From contig NW_020312966.1 of the NCBI RefSeq assembly GCF_003265705.1, positions 24,362,550 through 24,426,549 of the forward strand: DNA of 64,000 nt, in the 5' to 3' direction. Each line of letters starts with the position of its first letter. The stretch's first letter is position 1. This stretch comes from Callorhinus ursinus. Taxonomy: Eukaryota > Chordata > Mammalia > Carnivora > Otariidae. Made by a program: the position numbers and the translations under genes. Positions 33,888-45,990 of the stretch are shown here, in pieces. The notes under the pieces are model-generated. The model ran no database searches, was not told the origin of the DNA, and saw only the letters and a program-made list of their open reading frames with translations.

Positions 33888-34887
33888 AAAATGATTAGTA
33901 GAGGCCCAAGAGGTGCCACTTGAAGTGAGAGTTGCCTGTCTGACTAAGTAGTCATGAGTGAATAACAGGATTGTGGACCCAGGTCCTGGGAGCAGTAGAT
34001 TTTAAGTGACCAAGCTTAGCACAGGAATCACAGAAAGTTTCTCATCCTTTTCCAAATCTTTATTAGAGGGGAAAAAAGCCTCTAGAAATTGTGGCTATGC
34101 CCTGGCAAATAAAGAAAATTACATGATTTAAAATTATGCCCTTGGCTGGGAAATTATCCAATGGTAGTTGAACATATTTGCTTAAGTCCAGTGGTTCTGG
34201 TTAAAGCAGATAAATGCCCATAATAAAAATACAGTGTATATTTTTCTCAAGTTTCTTGGAACCATGAAACAACACAAGTTCTGTTCAACAGGAATTTGCC
34301 TTTAAATGTGGCTTTCACTTCTGAGGAAGAAAAGTGTCTTTGCACATCTAATCTTCTTGGAGTAGTGTTGGGTTGTCTGCTGCTGCTCACCAATAGTTTA
34401 TAGAAAGAAAAAGAATACATCTGACTTGGGTTCTGTACTAATTGTTCCTCTTATAAAGTCATTCCTCAAAATTCACTTTGAAGAATAGGCAATAATTGAT
34501 TTCAACTGACTTCAAACAATTGTTCAAAAAAGGTCAAACCTATCAGAATACAGAAACTGAATGTGATGGGAATGTTAAGATTTCAAAACAATTGAAAGGA
34601 CTGTGGGAATGGGAAAAGTTCACCTTACTTTCATTCCAGAACATACTGGTAATATGGCTAAGCATGTAGATGCATATGTATTGCAGTTGCATTGAGAGGC
34701 TGTGCCTATTAAGGAATGCTTGATTATCCAAAATATCTTGAAATACATGGTTTTCGGAAAGACATGTATTCTGAGAACCATGGATCGTGGAGGGAATCAA
34801 AACCTTTTTTTTTAAGCCATATAATTGGAACCACCAATGAAAGGTAAAGCAAAGTTGAAAAATATGTGAAAGAAACATTTTCAAGAA

Positions 34888-34966
34888 GTCGATGGAGCAT
34901 GCAACTCTTGATCTTGCGTAGTGAGCTTGAGCCCCACACTGGGTGTAGAGATTACTTAAAAAAAAA
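34888..34966 (+). mobile_element. 5'-truncated short SINE
   Basis: Only the 3' part of the short type remains (CATGCAACTCTTGATCTTGC ... AGAGATTACTTAAAAA). Confidence 0.85.
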
Positions 34967-34977
34967 TGAAACTTTAT

Positions 34978-35170
34978 GGGGCACCTGGGTGACTCAGTCG
35001 TTAAGCATCTGCTTTCAGCTCGGGTCATGATCCCAGGGTCCTGGGACGGAGCCCCACATCGGGCTCCCTGCTTGGCGGGAAGCCTGCTTCTCCCTCTCAC
35101 ACTCCCTCTGCTTGTGTTCCCTCTCTCGTTGTGTCTCTCTCTGTCAAATAAATAAATAAAATCTTTAAAA
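34978..35170 (+). mobile_element. CAN-SINE inserted in the tail region of another SINE
   Basis: Full-length, of the CTCTCTCGTTGTGTCTCTCT body type common in bears and related arctoids. The duplication AAAAAATGAA(A/G)CTTTA is present on both sides. Confidence 0.93.
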
Positions 35171-35984
35171 AAAAATGAAGCTTTAAAAAAATAAATAAAT
35201 AAGTAAATAAAGCAAATCTTCATATGGCACAAGAATATAATTGATACTTGTATGAAGAAAAATGAACATTTATTACCAGAAATGACAAAAAGCAAGCACC
35301 ATTAATTTGTGGTTGTATTTTACAAGAAAACATTTAAGTATATATAGCTATTTTCTTACACTTACAAGTGTTTAAAATGTTTTTAATAAAAAATCAATAT
35401 TAATATTTTGTTCACACTGAGGCACTAGGTAAGGAAAATATCATAATTATTAATATGTTATGATACCAATAACCATGAAAAAATAAAAACCATCATGCTT
35501 TTGACGTGATGAAATATATCTATGAAATCAAGATTTTATATTCAGAGAGAATGTTGTTGTCGAAACTAGTTTCACACAGTTTATAAAGCTCATTGTTGGT
35601 ATTTCTGATATTTGCTGGAATCAGCATGTCATGAATGTATGTATCTACATGAAAAAAAAGAGATGGGTATTACTTTGCAGGTGCCTAACTTGATATGTTT
35701 ATGGAATTAGCTAATTTATACTCACTTTTTTATTGTGGGCAGATTTCTAATATCTTTAGTTCTGTGCAATTTAAATTTCTTTTATTTGAATAAATTCACT
35801 ATTTCTAACTTCTGCTTTTTTAAAAAAATAACGAAGTACATTTATCTACTCGCAGGAAGATCTTCATTGTTTATGAAGGAGAAATATTAAGCTATGAGCT
35901 TATTTTTTGTGAAATATAGTATGTAAGCCAGAAAAGGAGTCTGGAACAGATACTAGTTGCACAGTAGGGGAGGAGATTTTAAAA

Positions 35985-36165
35985 ATCCAATGACCAGACG
36001 CGACCTCGGTTCCACTAAATCAGAATCTCTGCTTTGGGATCCCAGGCATTTACTTCAAAAGCCCCCCAGTCAGTTAAGCATCCCACTGTGATCTCAGCTC
36101 AGGTCTTGATCTTGGGTTTGTAACTTTGGGCCCTGCACTGGGCTCCATGCTGGGCATGGAGCTAC

Positions 36166-36198
<33 letters not shown>

Positions 36199-36245
36199 TC
36201 CTCAGGTGATTCCAATGTACAGTCAAGATTGAGAACTACTGGTTT
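35985..36245 (+). mobile_element. MER5A element split by a SINE
   Basis: Left part: TTCCACTAAATCAGAATCTC. Right part (from 36197): TCAGGTGATTCCAATGTACA and TTGAGAACTACTG. The intervening block is the SINE 36068-36196. Confidence 0.78.
36068..36196 (+). mobile_element. Short SINE with an A25 tail inside MER5A
   Basis: Diverged SINE body (CAGTCAGTTAAGCATCCCAC ... CATGGAGCTACTTAAAA) with a long pure A tail at about 36170-36194. It splits a MER5A element. Confidence 0.85.
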
Positions 36246-36699
36246 AAAAATACACACACACACAGCTGTGCTCTCTCGCTCATTCTCTCACGGGCATGCA
36301 CACACACTCACACCTACAGTAGGTCTATGTGTAGATCCACCTGTGACATGGATTATGGGAAATTTTTATATTCTTCTTTCTGCTTATCTGTGTTGTCTGC
36401 AATAAACATGTATATTTTATACAATCAACATGTAAGCGAATGTATGTAACTTTTGAAAGGCAATAAAAATCGGAAGGAAAGAAGGGAAGAGGGAGGGAGG
36501 GATGGGCGAGGGAAAAACAAAGAGGAAAGAAGGAAATAGAGGTTTTCAGTGAAACCTGACCTTGCATCAGTTCAGCAAGGACTGGAGGTAACTAACATAC
36601 ATGGGAACGGGGATGGGAAACATATGTGGTGTCGTTCTGATGGCTGAGGAGCATGAGTGAGCTGGAGAAAGAGCTAACAGTCTGAGTCTCCACCATATA

Positions 36700-36860
36700 T
36701 TTGTGCTTTATTTTTTTTATCCCATTCAATCCCATGACCTACCCTGCAGGGTTGATAGGTCATCTTTCTTTTACAGATGGGCAGACGGAGGCCCAGAGAG
36801 GTGAGGTGACTTGCTGATAATACTGTATGAGCCAAAGCCACTACCTCACTCCTAAGCTCA
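36700..36860 (+). repeat. MIR fragment
   Basis: Sense: TTTTACAGATGGGCAGACGG, CCCAGAGAGGTGAGGTGACT. Confidence 0.75.
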
Positions 36861-36987
36861 CCTTCTGTGGTGAGGAAAAGAAGGTCGTTGGGCACAGGGT
36901 AATTTTCCTTTGTGTGTCTAGCAGCTCTTAATCTTTCTTGCTTCTCTTTTTTACTCTTGTGAAGAACTGATCACTTTTCCAAGCTTT

Positions 36988-37073
36988 TTTTAATATATTT
37001 TTTTTCTAAGTAGGCCCCACACCCAACATGGGGCTTGAACCCACAACCCTGAGATTAAGAGTTGCATGTTCTA
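36988..37073 (-). mobile_element. Truncated short SINE
   Basis: Antisense; contains CCACACCCAACATGGGGCTT and GATTAAGAGTTGCATG. The head is missing. Confidence 0.85.
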
Positions 37074-37486
37074 CTCAAAGCTTTTCAGATGCCACTTCTG
37101 CCCAAGACCCACCTCCTGTTGCTTGTCCTTGGATGACCATAGGTTCTTCACTATGCAAAGCTACACAAATAGCTTCATTAGAGGAATTGTCTAGACTTTC
37201 TACTGAAGAATGCTTGCTGCCACTCCCTAATAAAGACCCAACGAGACATTAGAAACCCACCCAGACTCCTTTGCAAATGTGGCTGGGCCAGAGCATTGTC
37301 ACTGTGTGCTAAAAACACAGTAAGGTTCCTGTCGGCTCCCGTGAGTTGACAGCTGCAGCAGTAGATGGCCAACAACAAAAAGAAAGGGGTTATCTAAGTG
37401 GCAAACCTTACAGGAGCCAGAGAGAGTCAGGCAAGAGAGAGATATCATTTAGATATGTCAGCTCTAATAAGTAAATTCATCATTTT

Positions 37487-37702
37487 TTGGAAAGGTTTTT
37501 TGTATTTATTTGAGAGAGAGAGAGAGAGAGAGCGCATGAGTGTGCAGGGGGAGGGGCAGAGGGAGAGGGAGAGAGGGTCTCAAGCAGACTCCCCACTGAG
37601 TGCGGAGCCTGACGCTGGGCTTGATCTCATGAACCATGAGATCACGACCTGAGCCAAAATCAAGAGCTGGATGCTTAACCAACTGCGCCACCCAGACGCC
37701 CC
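37487..37702 (-). mobile_element. CAN-SINE
   Basis: Antisense full-length with a (GA)n tail segment. The TTCATCATTT duplication is on both sides. Confidence 0.94.
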
Positions 37703-38174
37703 TGTAGATTTCATCATTTAAAAATAGTATATCAATCAAGTTTTTAAAAATAAGTGAGCCCTTGGAACCCCACCCTCTTTTCCTGTATATTTTAGGCCAG
37801 TGCTATACATCTACATTTCAGTAATATGTATCTTGGATTAAAGGAAAAATTTTAAGTTTAAAATAAGACCATTCTAATCTCTTCTGGACTTTGTTCTTTA
37901 TCACCTCCCTCAAGTTCCCCTTAGACAAAACCAAATACAATTACAATTTACCATACTTGCTGGTTTGCTTTATTTAATGGTTAGTAACCACAAAAAACTT
38001 AAGAAAAGCATATAGGAAGCCCAAATCACCTCCAAGACAAGGCTGGTTTACTTGCTCAAAAGTCCCAAATGCTCAAGACAGCTCCCTCCATCAGTTGGCC
38101 TTCCCTCTGACCCCATTTGACACACTGTCTTCCTGGCATCTTTCCTTCAACAGGATGGTATGAAAGAGAGAACA

Positions 38175-38400
38175 TCAGCTCTGGAGTCAGGCTGTTCTGG
38201 GTTCGAATGCTGACGCTACTGTTTCTTGGTCATGTGAGCTTGATGCTGTTGTTTAATTATTCTGGGCCTTAGTTTCTATATTTTCAAAGTTGGGAAAGAA
38301 CTCTTCCCATGTGCTTCTCAGGAAAACTTCCAGCGTGAATATGTATCAAGTGACTGACCCAGTGCTTAATACAGGGAAAGCACTTAACTAATGTTAGTTC
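38175..38400 (-). repeat. MIR fragment
   Basis: Antisense: TGGAGTCAGGCTGTTCTGGG TTCGAATGC, then TCTGGGCCTTAGTTTCTATA. Confidence 0.7.
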
Positions 38401-39789
38401 ACACCCATATCTGGTTACCATTCCCATTACCGCCAACACACTCCTGCCTGCCACCTAGTAGTATCATGATGGTGGTTCACTCTAGATAGCACACTGTCCT
38501 CCAGGAGACTCCATGCTCACTGGAGGTGAAGACGATGCCCAATCTTTGATAAAGAGCATGTAAGCCTGAGCATCAGCGACGGGCAATAACCAATGTCCTT
38601 GGCTAGCCAACCTTTCAACCAGGAGTAATTGAGGTATATGGCTAGGCCAGTGCTTATCACTATCAATCAGTGATTGAAACACTCTGGTCAGAAAACGTGG
38701 TGGTGGCTTTTACACTTCTTAGCTCTAGCAAAGTGTTTTCCAATATCCCATAAAAACAGAGCTTTAAACCGTTCGAATCAATACACGCCGTGCAACGTCA
38801 TTAGAAAGTATCCACTCTAAGGCAAAGGGTCATTTAAGAAAGGCTATTGATTTTTGATTTGTAAACACAGGAGGCCCAGGCTCCCCTACAGGACCAGGCT
38901 GCGGGGCCCATTCCTAGATGAGGCTACACCAGAGAAAAATGTCTGATGCTCTCTTGGAACAGATCCAAGACAAATATGCCTTAGAGCAAACAGCCCCCTG
39001 AGTCTCGTTGTCTTCCAGATGCAACATGTTATTTTGCTGTCTTGGAGGCAATTTCTGAAATATCTGTCAAGTGAAAAATGTTCACTGATCTATAATATAA
39101 AGCTCTGTGTGACTTGCGGGAAAGATCATACTTCATTCAGCTCAGCAGCCTTTGTAGATCAGAGGATACACTGTGAATTCAGTAAGCGCTGAGTAACTGT
39201 GAGTTGCATTGAACTGATCAGTGCTGGTCTGTTGGAGGGCAGAAAAAAGAAATACCTCAGTGTTCATATTTTGACTTAAAAAGTCATTCTCATGGTCTTC
39301 TTACAGCTGAGAGCCACTCCCCAGCATAAGCTGATTTCTTTCAAGGCTGGGATGATTTCCACCAGTTATAAAAGCATGTTAATTACGTGTGGAGGTTTGG
39401 ATATAGTTGTGCATATTTAAAATCAAATTCCTCCAAAACATTCTCCCCTCTGAATATTTCTCACCCAAATTCGGTCTTCTTCGGTTTCAAGCGTTTAAAA
39501 TATAAACAGGGTTTAAACCAAGCTGCAAAATGTAAACTATATACTGGCATTTGGAAAAGACAGCCTTCTCCATTTATGCACCAAAATAATGGGATGATTG
39601 AATAACATTCCAAAGGGGACACATCACCTGTTGTAAAGATCGCTTTAAGTACTTAGCCAAACGTCCCATTCCGTAAACCAGTTGAGTGGCAAATTAGACA
39701 CAATGCTAAATTGCTGTGTTGTACTGTGGCTGAAAACAAAAGCCAAGAGTAAGGGACCTGTCACTGCCTATTGACTTGGCAAAACTGTA

Positions 39790-40200
39790 AAAAGCTATAT
39801 TTGATGCCAATGGGCTTCAATAAATCTGGTGCTCTCAGGCACTGCTGACAGCAGCAAGAATGATACCTTTCTGGAAAGCAGTTTGGGAAACCACAAAAAG
39901 TTCCTAGGCTCTGATCCAACTTCTGGGATTTTATCCTGAGAGACTTGTGCAAATATGAACAAAAGCTATACGCACGAAAACATGTCAATGGCAGGATGGT
40001 CCATCCTGGTGGAAGAGAGAAGCATCTACACTGCAATGCTTACAGAAGTACAGTGTCCCTGCTCTAGGGACTGTTCATGTCAAGAATGACTATAAAATCC
40101 TAGCATATGGAAAAATGCGTGAAGAGTGTAGACCTAAGAAACAAAACTTGTAAAATATAAAGCTGCTATTGTGTTACAGCAACAGTTATGTAATTAATGC
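39790..40200 (+). mobile_element. Possible old L1-like fragment
   Basis: GGAAAGCAGTTTGGGAAACC, CAACTTCTGGGATTTTATCC and ATGTCAATGGCAGGATGGTC resemble the sense C-terminal ORF2 region of a very old L1 or HAL1. It is heavily diverged. Confidence 0.45.
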
Positions 40201-40234
40201 ATGTAATTCAAAAAGAGTAACTAGAGTAACTAAA

Positions 40235-40425
40235 GGCAGCTGGGTGGCTCGGTCGTTAAGCGTCCGCCTTCAGCTCAGGTCATGATCCCTGGGTCCCGGG
40301 ATCGAGTCCTGCATCGGGCTCCTTGTTCAGCAGGGAGCCTGCTTCTCCCTCTCTCCCCTGCCCCTGCTTGTGCTCTCTCTCTCTGTCAAATAGGTAAGTA
40401 AAATCTTATTTAGAAAAAAAAAAAA
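40235..40425 (+). mobile_element. CAN-SINE
   Basis: Nearly full-length; the head reads GGCAGCTGGGTGGCTCGGTC. Flanks GAGTAACTAAA / GGGTAACCAAA suggest a diverged target duplication. Confidence 0.93.
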
Positions 40426-41102
40426 GGGTAACCAAAGAGACACCCACAATGATGACAGCACCTTTGTTAGAAATAGAGCACTGTAGAGGATAGGTAGTTT
40501 AAAAACATTTTGTTTCCCAAATATTCTATATTGTGGTCATATTTAATAAGTAAAAAATGGGAAATAAGACCTTCAGAGAAAGAAAGCAAGAATCTTTTCC
40601 TATTTCTTCCTCCAGTGAGTCATAAACTTAACGGTGAGTAAAGTCTTCCTTAAATCCAACCTGCATTTCTCATGCTGTGGCTTAAGTATAATTTCTCTTG
40701 CTCTCCTGTAAAAATTATCATTTCCATTCTCTGGATCTGTTCTTTCGGCCAAGGGTCCTATAACTCCGTATTAGAGTTTTTCAGTCCTTTTTCCCCCTGG
40801 GGTTGCATGCATGTGTGTTTTAAACTCTAAATACGATGCACTTAACCCAGTAAGGCTTCTTTGACCGTCAGCTGTTATGTGGCCATCTGATGGATGTGTA
40901 CTTTGATTCTACAATTCTATGCTTGTTAGCTAGTCTCCTTCTGGGGCTTATCATTTTAAAAATGAAAGCACAAAAACATTCCCATGTAGGGTTAAACCAG
41001 GGCCATCGCCTTTCTTGTCTTCCAGGGCCCTTCTCTGTTCCAAGCTGAGTAAACTGGTGTTATTCAGCTTGCCTCATGTGATTGAAAGAAACTCAAACCT
41101 TT

Positions 41103-41303
41103 TTCTTTTAAATAACTTAAGTATTTATTTGTCAGAGAGAGAGAGAGAGAGAGAGAGAGCACAAGCAGGGGGAGGGGCAGGCAGAGGGAGAAGCAGGCTC
41201 CCCACTGAGCAAGTAGCCCGATGTGGGACTTGATCCCAGGACCCTGGGATCATGACCTGAGCCGAAGGCAGACACTTAACCGACTGAGCCACCCAGGTGC
41301 CCC
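41103..41303 (-). mobile_element. CAN-SINE
   Basis: Antisense full-length. The duplication GAAAGAAACTCAAA(C/T)CTTT-like is at about 41084 and 41304. Confidence 0.95.
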
Positions 41304-42580
41304 GAAAGAAACTCAAATCTTTATGGTTGCCCATGGGAACTGCACCAAATTCCGGCTTTCCTTTTGAGTTGTGAAAATTTGAGCTGTATTTGAGCAAAAA
41401 TAAAATATCCAAGGTCTGATTCTTTGGGGACCCATTCTGATGGTGGTGGGTTGTTGTGCTGCATGAGGATGTTTCTTTAGCTCAAAACACTTACCTATTA
41501 AGAGGGTTAAAGATGTATGCCCCAAGCATAATATGTGGCACTAATATTGTATAGTTAAGAAGCTGGGTCCAAGTACTTGCTCTTTCACTTACTAGATGTG
41601 CACCCGTCACAAAATAAAACAAGAAACCCTCATTTCTTTGTATGTATGAGTAAAAGTGGATAAGAATCCTAATGAGGATGCATTTTTTAAAATGTAATCA
41701 TGGGTTGTGGTGTTTCTCCCCCCAAAGTGCTCCCTGATGTAAATTCTGAAGGGCTCTAATGGTGTAAAACGTACATGGGATTGTATGTATATATTAGCGT
41801 GTGTGGATCCAAGACATTAATAATGAAATGATGGTCATACAAATTGCTTGTCAAAGAAATCTGCTTGTTCAGCCTCACTGTGAGCCAGCACCCCCGCCCC
41901 CCATCATAAACATCTCAGCAACTGCTGACTTTGAGTCCATGGGGTCAGATAAATTGTAGATTCTTTATAGCATTCCTTTCTTGAATAGCATTTATGCAGG
42001 AATCCTTAGCCTAGAGCATCTCAACTACCACACAGTGAATAAATACCAGGTGTGTTGACATTGTGATTCCTCTCCGCCCTTAGGGAAGCCCAGGAGGGCC
42101 TGCGATGTATTGGAGTCCCTAGAAAAGACCCAGTCCAGTTGAGAGCTGCCTTATCTGTTTACGCCAGTGGGCTGAACAAGTAGAATCCTCTTCTACCTGT
42201 GCATGCCAGGAAAGGGGTTGGAAAGCCTCGTGATAGACACCGCTCTCATTGTGGATCACTTGTACATTTAAGTTACATACTTCTTAGACTTGTCTTGGCT
42301 TTTCATTGGCTTTCTTTCTAGCTGTTTGTATTTTATTGCTTTAAATTATTTATGCTTTTTCCACAGACACCGGGATAAATGTGGGACGTCCAGGGACTAG
42401 AGCATCTGTTAACGAGCAGCGAGGTTCCTGGCAATGTCTCTATCTGCTCAGAGGTGTCATTAAATAACCTTACCACTGTGCTAGACCTAGACAAGACAGG
42501 AGGGAAAAGTGGAACCCACCCAGATCTCATTTAGGAAATGTGGAAAATTTTCAGAACAAAATGAAACCTTAAATAGATTT

Positions 42581-42781
42581 TTTTTTAAATTTCAGTTTTC
42601 TTTTTTTTTTTTTTAAAGATTTGATTTATTTATTCATGAGAGACAGACAGACAGAGAGAGAGGCAGAGGGAGAAGCAGGCTCCCAAGGAGCAGGGAGCCC
42701 GATGCGGGACCCGATCCCAGGACCCCGGGATCATGACCCAAGCCGAAGGCAGACGCCCAACCATCTGAGCCACCCAGGCAC
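42581..42781 (-). mobile_element. CAN-SINE, CATGAATAAATAAA-tail type
   Basis: Antisense. It has the CTCCTTGGGAGCC and TCTGTCTGTCTGTCTCTCAT body variant, distinct from its neighbours. The CCTTAAATAGATT duplication is on both sides. Confidence 0.94.
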
Positions 42782-43184
42782 CCTTAAATAGATTATTTTA
42801 ATCTAACCAAAAAACTTAAAAATCTAGAAGAAATTGCCAAACTATACCAGCCTTAACAGCTATGGAGTAGGTCCCTTGGTCTTGGGGGACTGGGGCTGGG
42901 AATGAACCCCTTGTGGAGGGAATGGGCTTGAGGTCTGCCACCTGCCCTATGTGCTTGAGCTCTCTACCAAAATCTCCAGTGTGATATTGAGAAGACTTAG
43001 AATTAAGTAGGGAAGTTTTGTTTTTGTTTTTTTTTTAAGGCATAAAACCAGTGCCAATATTTTACGTTTATATTTGGGAATAAACTGTGACTAATGTGGT
43101 TCCTGAGGCAATGTAATGTTTAACAAATTTTGAATATATCATTTAGAGTATTTAATAGACTTTCACAGTGCTTCCAAATTTAAA

Positions 43185-43325
43185 ATGTGAAATGTCATCA
43201 TTAATTTAGACTTATTTTAGGCTTCAACAAGATGGGGAAATTGAGACTCAAAGAGGTTAATACACTTATCCATAGCTGGGATCAGAAAAAAATCCACATC
43301 CAACAGACCAGATTTTAAGTACTGC
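43185..43325 (+). repeat. MIR fragment
   Basis: Sense: GATGGGGAAATTGAGACTCA, AGAGGTTAATACACTTATCC. Confidence 0.65.
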
Positions 43326-43689
43326 CTTTACCATTTTTTGCCCCGTGACCTTGGGGAAGTTTTCTGAACTTTCTGTAAAATTCTGCCAAGGGAAGCTCAG
43401 CAGGGTTTTTGAGGAGCAAATGAGGACAAGTATAGGAAGGCCTTATCTAAAAGTAACATTACTAATTATCAACAGGGTGAGGCCTAGAACCTACTTACTG
43501 ACTCTCAATTCAATAGTACCTTCCTGACTAGTTCCCAATCAAGTTTTCTCTGCTTTCAAATGATTTCCTTTTCTTTTTAAAATCTTCGCCCATTTTTGTC
43601 TACAATGACCAGCATTTATTGAGTATGCATCTTGTTCTTGGCACTATGTAAATATCATACAGAGCAAGGTATGTGAAAAGTTGGCTCGT

Positions 43690-43805
43690 GCTACCCAGAG
43701 CCTGCATACTATAATGACAGATGCAGAAGCAGACCGAAATCCTGATCTTGAATAATTTCCTTTACCTCTTTGCACTTTAGTTTGTCCTTCTACACAATGA
43801 GTGAT
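43690..43805 (-). repeat. MIR fragment
   Basis: Antisense: CTTTACCTCTTTGCACTTTA GTTTGTCCTTCTACACAATG. A similar weaker block is at about 43330-43440. Confidence 0.5.
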
Positions 43806-43832
43806 AATATTATTGTCTCAAGAAGAATTATG

Positions 43833-44022
43833 TGGGGGCTCAGTCTGTTAAGCGGCTGCCTTTGGCTCAGGTCATGCTCCCAGGGTTCTGGGATGGAGCC
43901 CCGCATCAGGCTCCCTGCTCAGCGGGGAGCCTGCTTCTCCCTCTCCCCCTGCTGCTCCCGTTGCTTGTGCTCTCTCGCTAGTGTTCTCTCTCTCAAATAA
44001 ATAAATAAAATATTAAAAAAAA
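43833..44022 (+). mobile_element. CAN-SINE, head truncated
   Basis: It lacks the GGCGCCTGGGT start and otherwise has a full body and AAATAAATAAATAAAA tail. Confidence 0.93.
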
Positions 44023-44273
44023 AGAAAAATCATGTGAAGGACATAGCACAGTGAATTAATACAAACTATCTGTAATAACATGAACGAATCCTAGTAAGAA
44101 TAATTACCTGGAACCTGAAGCTGGGTAACCCCCAGAGTACTGAGTGATGTTCATTTTCTGACCAAGCAGAATAGAAGAATCTTGCTGAACATGCCAGGTA
44201 TTCACTAGAGAATCCCAAAGAACCACAGGTTAGGTAAGGCTAAAGCAGCCTAAAGTGAAGATTATTCCAGGCC

Positions 44274-44473
44274 GGGCGCCTGGGTGGCTCAGTTGGTTAA
44301 GTGAATGCCTTCGGCTCAGGTCATGATCCTGGAGTCCTGGGATCGAGTCCCGCATCGGGCTCCCTGCTCAGCGGGGAGTCTGCTTCTCCCTCTGACCCTC
44401 ACCCCTCTCCGGATGTTTTTTCTCACTCTCTCTCTCAAATAAATAAATAAAATCTTAAAAAAAAAAAAAAAAG
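44274..44473 (+). mobile_element. CAN-SINE
   Basis: Full-length; CCCTCTGACCCTCACCCCTC body. TATTCCA(G/A)-like flanks are present. Confidence 0.94.
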
Positions 44474-45053
44474 AGTATTCCAAGCCAACCCCGAAGAAGA
44501 CAAAAAAGTATAAGTTGATCAATAAGCCTGCAGGAACAAAACTCAAATACTGTTATCTTTAAAAGAAAACACAAAATCCAGACACTAAATAATATAGCTT
44601 TCACAATGTCGGGTATCTAATCAAAGATTCTGAGGCAAAGAAGCCAGAAAATGTAACCCCAAAACAAAACCAGAAAAACAAGCAATCAAAAGAAACGTGT
44701 GTGTAGGTGTTTAGGCAAACAAAAAACAAAACAAAAATAGCAAGCAAAAGATGAATCTAATATTTAGAATCAAGATATCCTCTGAGGGAGATGCAGCAGG
44801 ATGGGATGAGGAAGGAATATGTAGGTAAATATAAGTTACTTGTATTCTGGCCCTTGGGTTGGATGATGTTCGTTGTATGATTAAAATAAGTAAAGGACGC
44901 CGTGAATGGACCAATGATGATGACTGTCACCAACCAAAGGTTATCATTAACCTAATTCTCTGCATTTGAACTCAGGGCAAAGGGAGTAAAATGGGAGGAG
45001 TAAAAAGGAACACAACACATATGGAGAGTGTAGGACAGGAAATAGCATAACTT

Positions 45054-45252
45054 GGGTGCCTGGGTGGCTCAGTTGGTTAAGCGACTGCTTTCGTCTCGGG
45101 TCGTGATCCTGGAGTCCCAGGATCGAGTCCCGCATCGGGCTCCCTGCTCGGCGGGGAGTCTGCTTCTCCCTCTGACCCTCCCCCCTCTCATGCTCTCTGT
45201 CTCTCATTCTCTCTCTCAAATAAATAAAATAAAAAATATTAAAAAAAAAAAA
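45054..45252 (+). mobile_element. CAN-SINE with 17-bp target duplication
   Basis: Full-length. AGGAAATAGCATAACTT is repeated exactly at 45037-45053 and 45253-45269, so this is a young insertion. Confidence 0.96.
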
Positions 45253-45589
45253 AGGAAATAGCATAACTTTCTAGAAAATGAAAAAAGACCAATGTGGTGG
45301 ACACCTGGAAAATCAGCAAGATATGCCTCTCGGGACAGACTCTCACCTGCCAATCCAACAGAGGCGGTTGTTCAAGCAAGAGTGTTCGTTTATTCAATCG
45401 TGGTGTGAAATACAACAGTCATATGCTTGGCAAAGTGGGCCCGGTTAATGGTGGAAACGGTCAGAAACAGGTAATCAGCGCCTCGTGTGGAGGTAGCCCC
45501 CACGTTATTTCTGGATCTGATTCTTTGTGGACTTAAAGAACTACTTGAGGACTTTCACCGAGAAACGTTCTCCTGGGAGCTCCCATTCG

Positions 45590-45700
45590 TTCATGTCACA
45601 AATTCTGAGCGCCCACTACGTGTCAGGCTCTGTTCTAGACACTAGCAAGGCACATGGTCCCCCAATGAGTCCCAGTCTTGGTGCCACCTGAGCAGGAGCA
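45590..45700 (-). repeat. L2 fragment
   Basis: Antisense: CGCCCACTACGTGTCAGGCT CTGTTCTAGACACTAG. Confidence 0.6.
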
Positions 45701-45804
45701 CGTTGACTCTGCTAGCCACCAGCAGGTGGCAGTAGTAACCATTTCTTAAGCAACATAATAGCTTTGGGAATAAATCCGAGGGCAGCTCTTTAACTCAACC
45801 TGCA

Positions 45805-45990
45805 ATCAGAAATAGTCTGGCGCTGATGTGCGACCTTGGGACAGGCATTCCACCCCTCTGGAGAGCCCGAATAAAGGAGATAATGAAAGCACCTAGTTCA
45901 TAAGTTGTCTTGAGGATTAAATGAGAAAAGGCATTTAAAGAGCTAAATATGAAGGAAGGTCTGGTGAACGTTGGCATGCGGTATGGTTGA
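45805..45990 (-). repeat. MIR fragment
   Basis: Antisense: GCGACCTTGGGACAGGCATT, then GTTGTCTTGAGGATTAAATG. Confidence 0.7.

Larger units (their letters stand above)
32641..35984. other. AT-rich intergenic DNA between SINEs
   Basis: Outside the four SINEs listed, 32641-33190, 33410-33660, 33901-34887 and 35185-35984 show nothing I can name. Confidence 0.5.
37074..39789. other. Intergenic DNA, largely single-copy in appearance
   Basis: Apart from the SINE at 37487 and MIR at 38175, nothing is recognised. 38401-39789 is a 1.4-kb repeat-free stretch and a candidate for conserved non-coding DNA. Confidence 0.5.
40426..43184. other. Intergenic DNA between SINEs
   Basis: 40426-41083 and 41323-42567 hold no recognised gene or repeat. 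42795-43184 includes a T-rich run near 43020-43040. Confidence 0.5.

Noticed and set aside
34543..35295. 250-codon open frame on the minus strand
   Set aside because: It runs straight through two SINEs and their tails; the peptide is SINE translation, not a protein family.
45294..45536. 80-codon + frame (Gly/Ser-rich end) as a small gene
   Set aside because: No family resemblance and no conserved motif; flanking DNA is ordinary intergenic sequence.
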